A stretch of 64,000 nucleotides of DNA from Hofstenia miamia (lineage: Eukaryota > Xenacoelomorpha > Acoela). Below the pieces are notes generated by a model. The model was given only the letters and a program-made list of their open reading frames with translations. It did not search any database and was not told the DNA's origin. The DNA is taken from the NCBI GenBank assembly GCA_004352715.1, contig SCFE01000015.1, forward strand, positions 77,368 to 141,367, given 5' to 3'. This document shows, piece by piece, positions 48,460 through 60,599 of this stretch; the first letter of the stretch is position 1; the number at the start of each line of letters is the position of its first letter. The translations under genes were made by a program, and so were the position numbers.

Positions 48460-51400
48460 ATGGACACTATCGAACAAATAAAATACTTCTTAATTGAATC
48501 TAATATTGATGACGAAGAAGCAAACTTTATCATTGAAAACTTAGGCAGCTGTTCCATTGAAAGTCTTAATGGTTGCTTAGATCAATGCCCTACTATATCT
48601 CAGCAACAAAAAGATGAGATTCTTAGAATTTATTCAAACAGGTCATCAGAATCCTTTAACCAGCATGAGAATGGAATCACTTCTGAACAGAGGCCTAAAT
48701 CGTATGAAGAATTTTTCCGCGAAGTAGGAATACATGACAATGAAGTTTGTGAACTTCTGAAATCTTACGTAATTGATAAAAATATCTTAAAGATTTTTTC
48801 GTTAGATATCAAAGAAAAACAAAAGCATGCTGTTATTTCACAATATCTAACCTCTGGTGATGAGATGAAGGACAATAAGAAACTGACATTGCCTCTTGTA
48901 ACAGTTCATAGCGAATATCAAGAAGGCGTTGCTGTTGAAAGAAATAAAATCAACGAAAATACAATCAAATTGCTATGCAATGAATCAATTAATGAAAACG
49001 CGTTTTATAAAGATCCACTGGCAGGAAATGTTATACATTTCGATTCTCTTAATCATCTAAAGTTTAGTATCTGTGCATTGTTGGGCCCCATAAAGAATGT
49101 ATTCCAATATTTAAAAATCAATGAATTTTTAGATGACGTGGACCTACTATCCTGTTATTCCTCCTTTGTAACTAATGGTGATGGCATTTACATAATTACA
49201 AACTTGCTATCCGATGCTGATGAGGATAAATTTGGATTTCTTTGCATCTACTCTAAGCAAGATCTTTACTTTAGCGATGTTCACTCAAGATCAAATGCGA
49301 TTCACTTTGTGCGCTACATGACCCAAATGACTACTGATATCAAATTATTTCCCAATATAGAAGACCTTACGATTCTATCTGTAGATGATCAAAACGTAAA
49401 GAGAGTTAAACGCCATTCTTCATATAATCTAAAACAGCATCAGCTACATACTGAAAGCTGTGATGTACATGATTTTGGTGAAATGAATGTTTCAAATGAT
49501 GTGCAAAATTTTGCAATTCATGCATCAAATACAAATAGTCTCATAATCAGTGAAAAATTAAAGGTGGCATCAACAAATGTTTTTAAGAACGGATTCTTTC
49601 ATTGCACAATAAAAGAGTTTTTTGAAAAAGATAATTATTTTGCATTCGAAAATATTCACAAAGTTGATGATCTCTTTAAGGAGGAGTACATCGAGCAATC
49701 AAATCCAGAACTGCATAAAAAAATTAGTGAAAATTTGAAGGCTTATGAATTCGAATACAATAAGAGCGCTGGTTTGCATGATCTTATGTGGAATGACTTG
49801 AGATTCGTTGTCTACAACTGCTTTCGAAACAAATGTAAATACCATAATGAACTTTTAATTGCTTGCCGAAGGTTAACAAGGAACGATTATTACAAAAATT
49901 TCGATTTAACGTCCGTAAAGCAGGTACAGAAATTTCTAAATAATATTTTCGAAAACAAATTGATAGAGCAATATAATGGAAATTTTGCGATTGAACTTGG
50001 AATGGCGGCATTTGATGATAATGGATTGCTGAATGAAAGAAATGAACAAATTATTTTAGGCAATGATTTATCAGAACTAAAAAGTACTAAGACAGGTCAA
50101 CAACAAAACTTAACTTTCCATAAACTAATTATGAGTTTTGTTTCTGATAGACGAAATATTTCTGATGTTGATGATGTACTAAGCAAATTACATGGTTTTT
50201 TAGATAGCCTAATTGCGAAAGTGTTATTTGAAAACAATTCTCAGCCCAGTATTCAATCGCTGAGAACGAAACATTTACAACAACAAATGAAGATAGAGCG
50301 GCGACGTGCATTAAATGAAGAATTTGACATGATTGTTAACAAAAACGGCATTGATGATGACAATGATATAATCATAATGTCAGTTGAAAAAGCTGATATG
50401 AATTATAAAGTTTTCACAAAACAGTGCGACAAAAGTTCAGCAAAACTCAATTTAAAAATATCCAAGATTGCACAAATTCAAAATCCAATGAATGGACAAC
50501 CATTTTCTAATGATACACACAATTTGCTTGATATAGGATCATATAAGATAGATGCCAATGAAGAAATCTGCTATCTCAGTCCTTGCCATGACTTCTTCAT
50601 TCTTTTAGTAACTAATATTTGTGAGCATTCAAAGCTAAGAATCATCAATTTAAGGAAATCAAATGTAGTTCTAGAAATTCCATTTGCAAAAAGAACTTCG
50701 TTAGTTGACTTTGATAATTATGCAAGAATAGTAGCAATTTATTCTTATCATAAAAACAATAGTGTAAAGTTGTACAAGTTTAGCGAGGACTTCACTTCTT
50801 TTCATGGTATCAGTGACATGGATATTGGAAAAACTTATGATATCGACCAACTTGATTGCATAGCCTTACAATACAGATCCAAATTTTTATGGATGCTAGG
50901 GAATGATAACAGACTTCTAAGGGTTGACATTAAAACATGCAGCATCTCCATTGATTCAAAATTTAAGCCTCCAGACAAGACGTATAAATGCATTAGAGTC
51001 CATCCAAGAGGAGAATGCATATTCCTTTTCTCCACAGATGGCCTCTGTTATCCAATAATGACAGCTTCATGGAATACATTACAAATTATAGATTATACTC
51101 CAGAAGATGTGCTTTATAACTTTGGTACATTTTCCATCATAGCAACTGCATGTAACATTGAGAAAAACATAAAATTTAAAAAGCTATGCACTACAACTGA
51201 GCAATTGGAACTTCAAATTCAAAAAGAAAGAGATCGACTGAATCAAGAAACTGAAGAAAAGACTCATTGGCTATATTATTTCTATTGGATGTTTACAAAA
51301 TTCCCATGTGATGATATTCTCAATAGAAATCAAAAAGAGTTAAATATAAGTGTACTGTTTTCAGAACTTACTTCAAAATGTCAAAATTGTGATGCAATTC

Positions 51401-54400
51401 TTCGAAAATATATGTCAAGAATTCGAAAACAACTCCAGCTAACCAAAAAACCTTTGGAGTTTTTAGGAATACATAGTCATGAAAAAGCTGGTTTGTTCTC
51501 AGATCCATTATTTAAACATTTTGACTTTACTTACCTAGGAGATTTTGTTAAGCAAATAATATGTCTAGTACCTATTCAAATTGCACGGTGCCAATTTAAT
51601 GAATTCTATGTATTAAACAGTGGGAATCAACTCATTACCAGTGAAGCACATGACGTCTTTGATTTAAAAAACAAAATATCCTTGGGATTACTTGAAACCA
51701 TTTTTAATTCTTGGAATGGTGAGATTAAAGCAATTTCTTCAATGGGTAAACAATCTACTGGCAAAAGCTACACACTTAACCATTTGACTGGAACATCATT
51801 TGATATTTCTGGAGGCAGATGTACAGATGGGTGTTGGATTGCTCTGAAATGCACAGAAGATTGCCTATTCGTCATAATGGATTTTGAAGGACTTGGGAGT
51901 TTTGAAAGAACAGATCAAGATGATATGCTACTTTCATTATTTAATAGTGCAGTTTCTAACATGACATTATTCAAAACGGAATATCATTTGGATAGAGACG
52001 TTGAACAAATGTTCTCAAAATTTAATCAAGGAAGTAATCAACTAAAAGATACATGTAACATATTTCAAGGTAGATTCTTCATTATTATTAAAGACGTTGC
52101 TGAACAGGATATTAATGAAGTTCAACATGAATTTGAAAATAAAATTTGTGCAATGATTTCCAAAGAAAAGGAAAATAATTTCATTTCAAAGTTGTATAAA
52201 TCAGGCTTTGACATAATTCCATTCTCTGGATTTCAATTGGAAGATTACTATGAGGACATGGAATATCTACTTTCTACTATGATTGATAATATTAAGTGTA
52301 CATTTTTTGATGGATTTGAGTTCATGGATTTTATTAAGCTTTTATTGGCAAAGTTTGCAATAAGTGATTTTACTTCATTAGATAGACAGCAAATTGATTC
52401 GAGATTCAAATATCTCAAGAGTTACATGAAAAACGCATTGCTTTATGGAAAAGTATGTTCAGATGCAACAACTTCAAAGGAATTTGACCTCCACGTTCTA
52501 GATGATATTAACAAAGAAATAAGAGGTACTAAAAACATTGTTCTTCAAAATTTTGAAAAAGAAATTAAACTTGTTGATAGTGATTTTGTCTTCCATGAAG
52601 ATTCCACTTGGGATATCATTTCGAGTTTTTCAAGTATATTTCAACAAACAGCAGACAATACAAATCAGTGGAGAACCGCACTAGAGGAATATCTTCAGGA
52701 AGCTTTAAGTTTTCGATTTGAACGTGTTGAACAATGGATTGATGAAAATACGAAGAAATGGAAATCCCAAAACAATGCAGAATATGAAGATGCTAACGCA
52801 ATGTTGATGGATCACTTTTGTTTAATGAAACATGAATGCTTGAGATCATTTAGATTCTGCAACAATAAGTGTAGCTCTTGCTTTGTAAAGTGCATTAAAA
52901 TTGAAGGACATAGTGATGATCATACTTGCTCAACAAACCATACATGTGATGCACCTTGCGCCTTTTGTGAACCTTTCGAAAGTATTAACTGTAAATACAG
53001 TTTTGGGCATGAAGGAAAACATATTTGCAAGGAAGTTAATCACATGTGTGGAATGGACTGTAGTTATTTCAATAAAAATGAGTGTGTGAACGAGTGTCAG
53101 CTACAACCAAGCCATGATGGTGAACATTTATGTGGCTTAAAAGTTCACTTTTGCAATTCAATATGTAGCTTATCAGAGTGTGATTCTGGTTGTCACATAG
53201 ACTGTGATTTTTCTCATATAATACATAAATGCAGCAAAGAGCAATGTACTAAAAAATGTTCTATTTCCAATTGTCAAAATATATGCACGGTGTTGGACCA
53301 TTTTCATGGAGAGGATATTTCAATTGACTATAGATTTGAACAAAATATTGACGAATCCTGTGCATTTTCCGAATACCATTGTTGTGGAAATGAACATCAG
53401 TGCAAAGAAGAATGTTCTGTTGCAGGATTTTGTAAAGTAACCGTAGAAAAAAGTATAGATGACATGCAGTTTATTGGAGCTAGAGATACCTTTACATATA
53501 CAAGACATTTCGTTCAAAAAGGTGAAAAGCTCAACTGCTTAAAACGCATTTTGCCCTTTGAATTAACTCATGAAGGTGAGCATATGTGTTCAAAGGACAT
53601 CAATAAGTTTCATTCATGTGATGAAACTTGTCCGACATGTGAAAACATTTGTGATAAGCCCTTTGGACATCCCGAACTGGGGGACAATCTGCATAACACA
53701 AGTCATGGAAATATGACAAAATGCAGTTTCATTGCAAATGCAGACGATTTTGAGATCGGAACACATAAATACAAAGTTGGAGAGCCCGCAGTTGCTGAAA
53801 TGTGTCATATGTTTTGTAATTCTCTTGGCAGAGGTCATATTCATGTTGTCGAATGTGATACTCCTGAAATTGGGTGTATATATAGTGCCCAAAACGATTT
53901 GAGGCAGCATCAAACTTGCAAATATGGGCCTGACGTTGATGTTGAGAAAGATGAAATTCAACACAGTAAATACTGGGAAACCATAGGTTGGCAAGATCCT
54001 TGCACAGAATCAGACATCGGTACATTTGGAAAGTGTCCTTATTTTTGTTCTCATGAGTCGCATGAATCTCAGAAAAGTTTCTGCATTGGAGACTTGTGGC
54101 ATGAAAAATTCGATGAAAGCATGTATAACTTTACCTTAATAAATACATCGCTAAGCAAGGAAGGACACGCTTTTTCCTGCATTCATAGCTCAAGCAAATT
54201 TCATTTTATTTTAGCATTGGATGATTCAGGGTCAATGAGGGGAGAACCTTGGCAAGCTCTGACCAGATCAGTGGAAGCCTTTGTAAACTCGCGAGTTTCA
54301 ATGGGCTCTAAAGATAAATTGACAATTGTGATGCACAGCAACACAACATTGGTAACTGCTGAATATATTGAAATAGAGAGGTTCCAGTCACATATGTTGC

Positions 54401-54750
54401 GTTTCAGAGGTCATGGAAATGATTTTACAGTTGCACTGAATGACATAGATTGTATTATAAGCAAATACATATCGAAATCCATTACTCCTGTCCTCATATT
54501 TATGTCTGATGGAATGTGCCGCAATGGAGAAACAGAAATGCGGAAAATTTGTGAGAAATTTAAAATTGACTACAACTTTGAATGCTTCACAATTGGTTTT
54601 GGAAGCCGTAGTTTTCGTAATCTTGAGAAACTTGCAATGCTTGGTGGCGGGGAGTTTAAGAAATGCCCAACTGACATAAGCTTGCAGCATGCATTTGTTG
54701 ATATTGCTGCAAAACATGCTTCAACTGTTAGTGTAATATCCTCGAAATAA
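48460..54750 (+). CDS. giant GTPase with zinc-rich region and C-terminal von Willebrand A domain
   Basis: One uninterrupted 2096-residue frame. Residues 1-135: two small helical modules. About 690-900: strand-rich, possibly a beta-propeller (weak). 909-945: charged coiled-coil-like segment. About 1080-1310: large GTPase with P-loop GKQSTGKS (1096-1103), DFEG (G3, 1141-1144) and a candidate G4 KD at 1211-1212, as in GBP/atlastin/VLIG GTPases. About 1450-1900: Cys/His-rich, repeated CxxC and HTC motifs, probably zinc binding. 1915-2090: VWA domain with complete MIDAS (D1921, S1923, S1925, T1990, D2017). No signal peptide or membrane segment, so cytosolic. GTPase, Cys-rich and VWA fusions of this type occur in diverse eukaryotes; their function is not established, and a defence role is inferred only from the GTPase relatives. 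A single huge exon recalls vertebrate VLIG genes. A second copy lies at 2-1468. Confidence 0.93.
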   Translation: MDTIEQIKYFLIESNIDDEEANFIIENLGSCSIESLNGCLDQCPTISQQQKDEILRIYSNRSSESFNQHENGITSEQRPKSYEEFFREVGIHDNEVCELLKSYVIDKNILKIFSLDIKEKQKHAVISQYLTSGDEMKDNKKLTLPLVTVHSEYQEGVAVERNKINENTIKLLCNESINENAFYKDPLAGNVIHFDSLNHLKFSICALLGPIKNVFQYLKINEFLDDVDLLSCYSSFVTNGDGIYIITNLLSDADEDKFGFLCIYSKQDLYFSDVHSRSNAIHFVRYMTQMTTDIKLFPNIEDLTILSVDDQNVKRVKRHSSYNLKQHQLHTESCDVHDFGEMNVSNDVQNFAIHASNTNSLIISEKLKVASTNVFKNGFFHCTIKEFFEKDNYFAFENIHKVDDLFKEEYIEQSNPELHKKISENLKAYEFEYNKSAGLHDLMWNDLRFVVYNCFRNKCKYHNELLIACRRLTRNDYYKNFDLTSVKQVQKFLNNIFENKLIEQYNGNFAIELGMAAFDDNGLLNERNEQIILGNDLSELKSTKTGQQQNLTFHKLIMSFVSDRRNISDVDDVLSKLHGFLDSLIAKVLFENNSQPSIQSLRTKHLQQQMKIERRRALNEEFDMIVNKNGIDDDNDIIIMSVEKADMNYKVFTKQCDKSSAKLNLKISKIAQIQNPMNGQPFSNDTHNLLDIGSYKIDANEEICYLSPCHDFFILLVTNICEHSKLRIINLRKSNVVLEIPFAKRTSLVDFDNYARIVAIYSYHKNNSVKLYKFSEDFTSFHGISDMDIGKTYDIDQLDCIALQYRSKFLWMLGNDNRLLRVDIKTCSISIDSKFKPPDKTYKCIRVHPRGECIFLFSTDGLCYPIMTASWNTLQIIDYTPEDVLYNFGTFSIIATACNIEKNIKFKKLCTTTEQLELQIQKERDRLNQETEEKTHWLYYFYWMFTKFPCDDILNRNQKELNISVLFSELTSKCQNCDAILRKYMSRIRKQLQLTKKPLEFLGIHSHEKAGLFSDPLFKHFDFTYLGDFVKQIICLVPIQIARCQFNEFYVLNSGNQLITSEAHDVFDLKNKISLGLLETIFNSWNGEIKAISSMGKQSTGKSYTLNHLTGTSFDISGGRCTDGCWIALKCTEDCLFVIMDFEGLGSFERTDQDDMLLSLFNSAVSNMTLFKTEYHLDRDVEQMFSKFNQGSNQLKDTCNIFQGRFFIIIKDVAEQDINEVQHEFENKICAMISKEKENNFISKLYKSGFDIIPFSGFQLEDYYEDMEYLLSTMIDNIKCTFFDGFEFMDFIKLLLAKFAISDFTSLDRQQIDSRFKYLKSYMKNALLYGKVCSDATTSKEFDLHVLDDINKEIRGTKNIVLQNFEKEIKLVDSDFVFHEDSTWDIISSFSSIFQQTADNTNQWRTALEEYLQEALSFRFERVEQWIDENTKKWKSQNNAEYEDANAMLMDHFCLMKHECLRSFRFCNNKCSSCFVKCIKIEGHSDDHTCSTNHTCDAPCAFCEPFESINCKYSFGHEGKHICKEVNHMCGMDCSYFNKNECVNECQLQPSHDGEHLCGLKVHFCNSICSLSECDSGCHIDCDFSHIIHKCSKEQCTKKCSISNCQNICTVLDHFHGEDISIDYRFEQNIDESCAFSEYHCCGNEHQCKEECSVAGFCKVTVEKSIDDMQFIGARDTFTYTRHFVQKGEKLNCLKRILPFELTHEGEHMCSKDINKFHSCDETCPTCENICDKPFGHPELGDNLHNTSHGNMTKCSFIANADDFEIGTHKYKVGEPAVAEMCHMFCNSLGRGHIHVVECDTPEIGCIYSAQNDLRQHQTCKYGPDVDVEKDEIQHSKYWETIGWQDPCTESDIGTFGKCPYFCSHESHESQKSFCIGDLWHEKFDESMYNFTLINTSLSKEGHAFSCIHSSSKFHFILALDDSGSMRGEPWQALTRSVEAFVNSRVSMGSKDKLTIVMHSNTTLVTAEYIEIERFQSHMLRFRGHGNDFTVALNDIDCIISKYISKSITPVLIFMSDGMCRNGETEMRKICEKFKIDYNFECFTIGFGSRSFRNLEKLAMLGGGEFKKCPTDISLQHAFVDIAAKHASTVSVISSK

Positions 54751-54819
54751 GTAATGTGTAAATTTTAGCGTTGTGCTTAAGTAATCTAAGAGACAAAGCC
54801 TATATTATCAGCTTGCTTC

Positions 54820-54825
54820 AATAAA
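54820..54825 (+). promoter_or_regulatory. polyadenylation signal AATAAA
   Basis: AATAAA 70 bases after the stop codon of the giant GTPase gene; conserved in position with 1529-1534 in the duplicate. Confidence 0.65.
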
Positions 54826-54829
54826 ATAT

Positions 54830-57800
54830 ATCTTGCTTGATTAAGCTTTGGTGTCTTTCGAATTGATTTTGTATAACTTTATTGATTTTACCCTAATTAT
54901 GCTAAATAAATATAAATGAAAATCACAAATTTTTATTAATTAAGTTTTTGCAGTATTAAAATTAACTAAAAATGCATTGAAGCAATATTAACTAAGTATT
55001 TAACTAAAAGGATTTAAATACCTCTATATTAAAATTAAGTACCCATTCTAATCTCGCATTGAAAATTAGTACATGAAATAATATTTTCAAAAAGCTATTT
55101 TCAAAGTTCAAATTTAGAAACTGAGTGGGTTAAGACCACTAGCGCACAGGTAGCTTATATAGTTTTGCAGTTGCATTCCATTTGCAAAGGGTTGTTCAAA
55201 TTCATTTTCCAGATGAAAAAAACATTTAATTATGGCCACATCTAATGTAGTTAGCAATAAATTAGAGCCTCAGACTTTTTTTGCAAAAAAAAAAACAAAA
55301 TCTACATTCACTTATTGGATAATTTTGCAGTGTAGTTTAAATTCAAACACAGATCACTAAGTTAGAAATTTAAGAATGCCAGTCGTCTTAACTTAAAATG
55401 AAGTTTTATATTCCACACTTAAGTTATTTTGAGATTCAAAAAGTAAAGATGATCATTAATGAGTAAATAGGTTTAAGAAATGTCATCGATGCTGAATCTT
55501 TTTATCATAACGATGTTCACCTCATTGTAAATGTCAAAATATATTTTCTATTGTCATTTTAAATTTTGTGTTCTAAATGTAATATATCAAAACAATTCTA
55601 ACAAAAGGATATGAAATGAATATTTATTATAAAATAGATTTCATTTCATAAATTATACAATAATATTTTTGGAAAAAATGAATCTTCAATAATGAAAAAT
55701 GAATTATTTCGGTGAAAATTCGATTTTTAACAAAAATTTTCCACTGAAAATGAAAACCAAAAAAATATTATTTGGCATGATAAAGGTTTCGACATATGAA
55801 TTTGTCAACAAAACGCTAGGAATTTTTTAGCATTTTAAATGTTTATTTTTCGTTATTTGATGCTAAGTGTTCTTTATTTCAAATAAGTTTTACATCATTT
55901 TGACAAATCTTTAAAAATTGGAATATTCATAAACGTATTTTCAAGTATTACGAATTGCATATTTATATAGATTCTTAATTTATATATAGAAATGAAAAAA
56001 GGTCATTATATTACTAAAAATATTTTTTATCAAACTTTTAATATATAATCAATGAAGTTTGCTTTTTTTATATGAATAATTTTGAGTTTTTTAGTATTGT
56101 TAGTTTCAAAGAAATCTAATGTAACTCGATACCCTTTTTAGTAATGGTATTGTGTTTAATACATCAGCCTTTAAGCTGTTGATTAAATGATTACATGTAG
56201 TTTACATTGCGTTTGTTTTGATTTTTCGAGGATTCGTTGTCAACTGTATTTTGCAAAAATTAAAAATTTATTAATCAAATAGTTAATAAACAAAACCTGA
56301 GAAGGTTCTTGTTGCTCTTCTTACAATGCAGTACATATAAATCCTCAAATAGCCTGCCCTTCAATCATTTCATTTCATTCTTTTTCTTTATTACGTTTAG
56401 ATGGATTTGTTTAATCATACAAAGTAAGGAATTAAGCTAATCCATTTTACCAGACAATCATTTTTAAAAAAATTGAGAGTCAACTATGAAGAACCAATTG
56501 AAAGTGATTTTCTAGAGTCTGAAATATATACACATCGTTCAACAGATTTTTGCAGTGTTTCCAAAGTTTAATAAACTTAAATAATGTCGCTCATTTAAAT
56601 AATACTAATTTTTTCAGTAACATTAAATATTTGAAAGCTTTTCTAGATTGGACTAATTCAACGGCAATGGGGAGCTTTCACAAAAATTAAAATTTATATA
56701 TTTTTAACCAAAATTGTTTAATTTTTTTTAAAAATAATACAACCATTAAAAAATATTTGCTAAATTTTGCATTACTGTCGATTGATGTCATAGCTTCTCT
56801 GTTCAGAAAACTCTTATTTTGTAAGATGAATGCAAATCATTAAATTTCTGGGAAGAATCATATAAATTTATGGTTTCAGTAATTATGCAGTGATTAGAGT
56901 ATCATACATTAAAGGAATGGAAAGACTTGAGTGTGTTGTTGTTTGTTTTTTAAACATAAAATAGTCATCTTCTTCTACATTTTTACATATAATTAAAGCT
57001 ATACTAAAATTCTATAAATTTTTCTATACTATTAATTTTAAAACACATTATAGAGTATGTGATTACTAGCTTGTAAAAATATGTGACTTAAAGATTATAC
57101 TATTAATAATCTTGCTATGCAATTCTTCTTTTTGAATAAAATATATTGTCTGTTTCCACTACAAAAAAATTACTTTTAATATATATTTTCGTAGTTTGCG
57201 TAAAAACAATCCACGTTGGTGAAAGGTTAGGAAACTGTAATGGTATATGTTCAATATGGACTTAATACCAGTGGAAATATTCAAATATAATCTTTGTGAT
57301 AACTTTAAGGTACTTGGTTTCAACTTTATGCGGAAGTAGATTCATCCATCAAAGTTCAGTGGAGCTGTTCTATTACCATGCTGAGTTGAAGTCCTTTGTG
57401 TCATTCTTTAAGCCATCTATCATGAACTTATGTATGCATTAGTTCAAAAAAAAGTATCTAATTTAAGCAGGGCTAATATTTGAAGTTCAGCGTTTTGATA
57501 TTAAGCCATATCTTAAGCAATTCAAAAGCCCTTTTTACGTCTATATGTTATTTTTGTTCCACGGTAATTGATTTGTAAAGTAAGTTTAAATTATAAGTAC
57601 CAAGGATGTTTTACTTTATCGTTAGTGTACATAAGTTTCAGCAATTGTTGCTTAATGGAAATGGATGCTACTTTAGGTTACATTACTAAATAACTTATTT
57701 ATAAAAGGTATTTTTTGCAATGATCATGTCAAATAGTATTTTGAAAATAAATAACCGCCTAAAATTGGTCGAATTCGCTTAAACCGGGTATAGTCATACT

Positions 57801-58140
57801 ATGCGTATGGTTTATCAAGTGGCTGCTATTCTAGTTGTTAAATATCTACTTTTATGTATTTTATAAAGTTTTAGAAACATTTAAAGCATATAGATCCATG
57901 TTTATAGACACATACTTAACATTTACACCTGTACAGTTTAGTAAGGAAGTGGACCACATTGCTTTGCAATACAGAGTTGAAGTCGTTTGGGCAAGGGATT
58001 CATGAGATTAATTCGAATTTCCGTCAAAATTCGTCGAGAAGCAGGTCGAATTTCCTCCTTGAGACCTTCCATATCCTGTATAACACATTTTTGAAGTTGC
58101 TTCGATTTTTCTTGCAATATAAGACTTGATTTGTTAACAA
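54830..58140. other. intergenic, nothing recognised
   Basis: AT-rich sequence with no convincing open frame, repeat array or element end. Confidence 0.5.
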
Positions 58141-58149
58141 AATATACAG

Positions 58150-59310
58150 AACTTTAATAATAATAATTATTATTATTGTATTTTTTCCCGTACAGCAACT
58201 ACATGATAATGTAAATAGGAAATGATGTGCTAAACATCCGACATAGAAGCTACATACACACGAAGTAGCGAGGATTATTGCCATAGATAATGTATCTAAG
58301 CATCGTAGGAATAATAGAAACTTGGTACAGGTGGGTCTTCATCTGCGGCATTACGTACTTTTGTCGCGTTTCTGTATTGCTACGAAAAAGTTCGAGCTCA
58401 GTGTGCAAGGGGTTCTCATCATTGTTCTGAACATTCCACACCATTCTTATGAACTGTTGATGAACATTATCTTCAAAGATTTGATACAAGTTTCTTTTAT
58501 TGTGCTTCGTTAATTTCGCAAAATATGAGATAGGCTTGCGTAGTGTTTTCCGGTGTGCTTCAGTCAGATACAATCCAAAAGCTGTTGCGCAAAACAGGTA
58601 GTATGGTAAAACATATTGCATGAAGAGTTTGATAGAGTTCGGTTTTGATCGATATTTTAGCATGCCAGAGATACACCGTATGACATATTTTATCTTTTTA
58701 TTCAATGCCTTAACTTGCGTTTTGAAATTCAGTTCATCATCCAGGTAGATACGAGGCACTTTATACATGTAGACTTTTCAACGAGGTTTCCATCGATGTA
58801 CATTACTTTGTTTTTAATTTTGAACATGAGAGTGTTTTTCCTTCTTAAGCGATGAAATGTTAATTCTTTGCTCTTGGATAGGTTCAACTTAAGATTATTA
58901 TTCTTTGAAAAGCTAAACACGTACTTTATGCAAGATTCATAGCCTTCGTAATCCGTTACGTCCCTTATAAAAGCTAGGATTCTGGAATCGTCTGAGTACT
59001 TCGTTATGGTGTTTTTGTTGTCCCTCATACCATCGGTAGCAAAAGTGAAAAGAAATCCTGACATTGGGCCGCCTTGAAGAATGCCTACATTAACTTCTTC
59101 AGCTTTATGTACAAGTACCTTTGATTCTTACAACTTGGCTATTTCCCTTCAAGTATGACATTAACAAGTGTGTCAGTCATGACTGATTATCTTCCATTGA
59201 ACTGTCCACCATACCCAGCAGCTTATTGTGCAAAATGGTATTAAATACAGAGGTGTATAGTCGATAAATAGGCACTTGATAACCGTGTCCTTAATCTGAA
59301 GCTCTCTTGA
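58150..59310 (-). pseudogene. LINE (non-LTR) remnant: reverse transcriptase 3' half with AAT-type tail
   Basis: Reverse-strand frames, 5'-truncated and with frameshifts, give RT motifs in order: an FIDYT-FNTILHNKLLGMVD-like motif A region (about 59270-59200), VGILQGGPMSGFLFTFATDG (motif B, about 59080-59030), KYSDDSRIL (motif C, about 59000-58975), NNLKLNLSKSKELTF (motif D), then the thumb and C-terminus (MYKVPRIYLDDELNFKTQVK; VWNVQNNDENPLHTELELF) ending at 58250. A short 3' UTR ends in (AAT)n at 58155-58180. The layout fits a Jockey/CR1-type LINE; no endonuclease part is present. Confidence 0.8.
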
Positions 59311-59491
59311 AACTTCATTGGTTAGACACAAAATTGCGTCAAGTACTGAGAAGTCTTTCTTATATACATTGGCAGAAACGAACGAAAATTATTTCTTTAA
59401 TTATTAAAATACAGGATGTAATAAAACTTAGTTTGAAATTCAAACCATTCATTGCAAACATACAATATATACAAGGAACTGATAGCAACAG

Positions 59492-59740
59492 AATCTTTAA
59501 AGTTCCAATAATGGTCTTGTTTACACTTTAAAGTTCCTGAAACAATTACTTCCCTTTAAAGTAACTAAAAAATACTTTAAAGTATTAGATGAGTGTTCAA
59601 AACACTGATCTGTTTTATAGTGACTTAAAGATATTTTAAAGTTTAATATTGCTCTCCAAACGTTTCATATTTTAAAGTTGCCTAAAGATATGTTAAGATA
59701 CTAAATGATGTCTAAAAATCTATAATTCTCTTTAAAATGA
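59492..59740. repeat. degenerate array of the palindromic word ACTTTAAAGT
   Basis: TTTAAAGT/ACTTTAAAG recurs about nine times at irregular spacing over 250 bases, starting about 180 bases beyond the truncated LINE end. Built like the TTGCAA and CTAG arrays but with its own word. Confidence 0.65.
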
Positions 59741-59744
59741 TTAA

Positions 59745-60590
59745 TATGTTTGTAATATCCTCAGATTACAATGTATAAACTTACACAAACTGCTTTTTGG
59801 ATATTTTAAACTGTTGTGATGCAATTGTATACAAGTATCGATAATTATATTATCGAGCAAAAATGATTTTATTATATATATTTTGCAAGCTATATAATTT
59901 CCAAACAAATAGCATATGCAAGCACAGATATATGCAGCTGTATCACAACTAAATATGGAAGCGAAACCCAAATTTTTATAACAGGGACGTTGTTATCATT
60001 ACTTTTTCAGTTTACTTATGGGTCATATTTTGCCCCGAGCCCCGCGTAAGTTAAGGCCGACCCTGAATCAAGCAAACATATACAGGCATCTTTACACATC
60101 TCAAGGCAAATATTTTAAAATACTTGACATTTTTTGACGCGCAGTATACAACTCAAAAGCTTTCTTGATTTAACTATGACTGAAGCACAATTTTTTTGAT
60201 ATAAAGGATAAAGGAATTGATCTTACAAAATTTCACAACCTTAACGCTGTAAATATTTTCAATTGTAGCAAGGCCACACACTTTGAAGTTACATTAGTAA
60301 CCAATTAGATTTCTCAAAAAATTTACAATTCGAAAAACTTGCTATTTTCTGACTTTAACATTGTTGGTGACTAATAGCTAGGAATGTAAGACTATCTGAT
60401 AAAATACTGACACAAATATATGATATCATTAGCTATGGATCCTTCTTACAGTAGTCAAATATATTGTCAAGTGGAAGAAAATCGAATACTTGAGTAAACT
60501 AGATCATTGAGAAAATCGCTGACATACTTCATTCTCATGTTTCCAGGTTTTACTATGAATTCAAAATCATGAAGCCTGCAGGCTTTGTTC
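59745..60590. other. intergenic, one possible MITE end
   Basis: No gene. Near 60066-60035 the reverse strand reads CAGGGTCGGCCTTAAC and GCGGGGCTCGGGGC, resembling a DNA-transposon terminus; no partner seen. Confidence 0.4.
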
Positions 60591-60599
60591 TTTCCTGAT

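Noticed and set aside
53614-53994. 126-codon frame antisense to the Cys-rich region
   Set aside because: Shadow frame; the sense frame is continuous over 2096 codons.
58024-58284. 86-codon minus-strand frame
   Set aside because: It covers the LINE 3' UTR and (AAT)n tail in a shifted frame.
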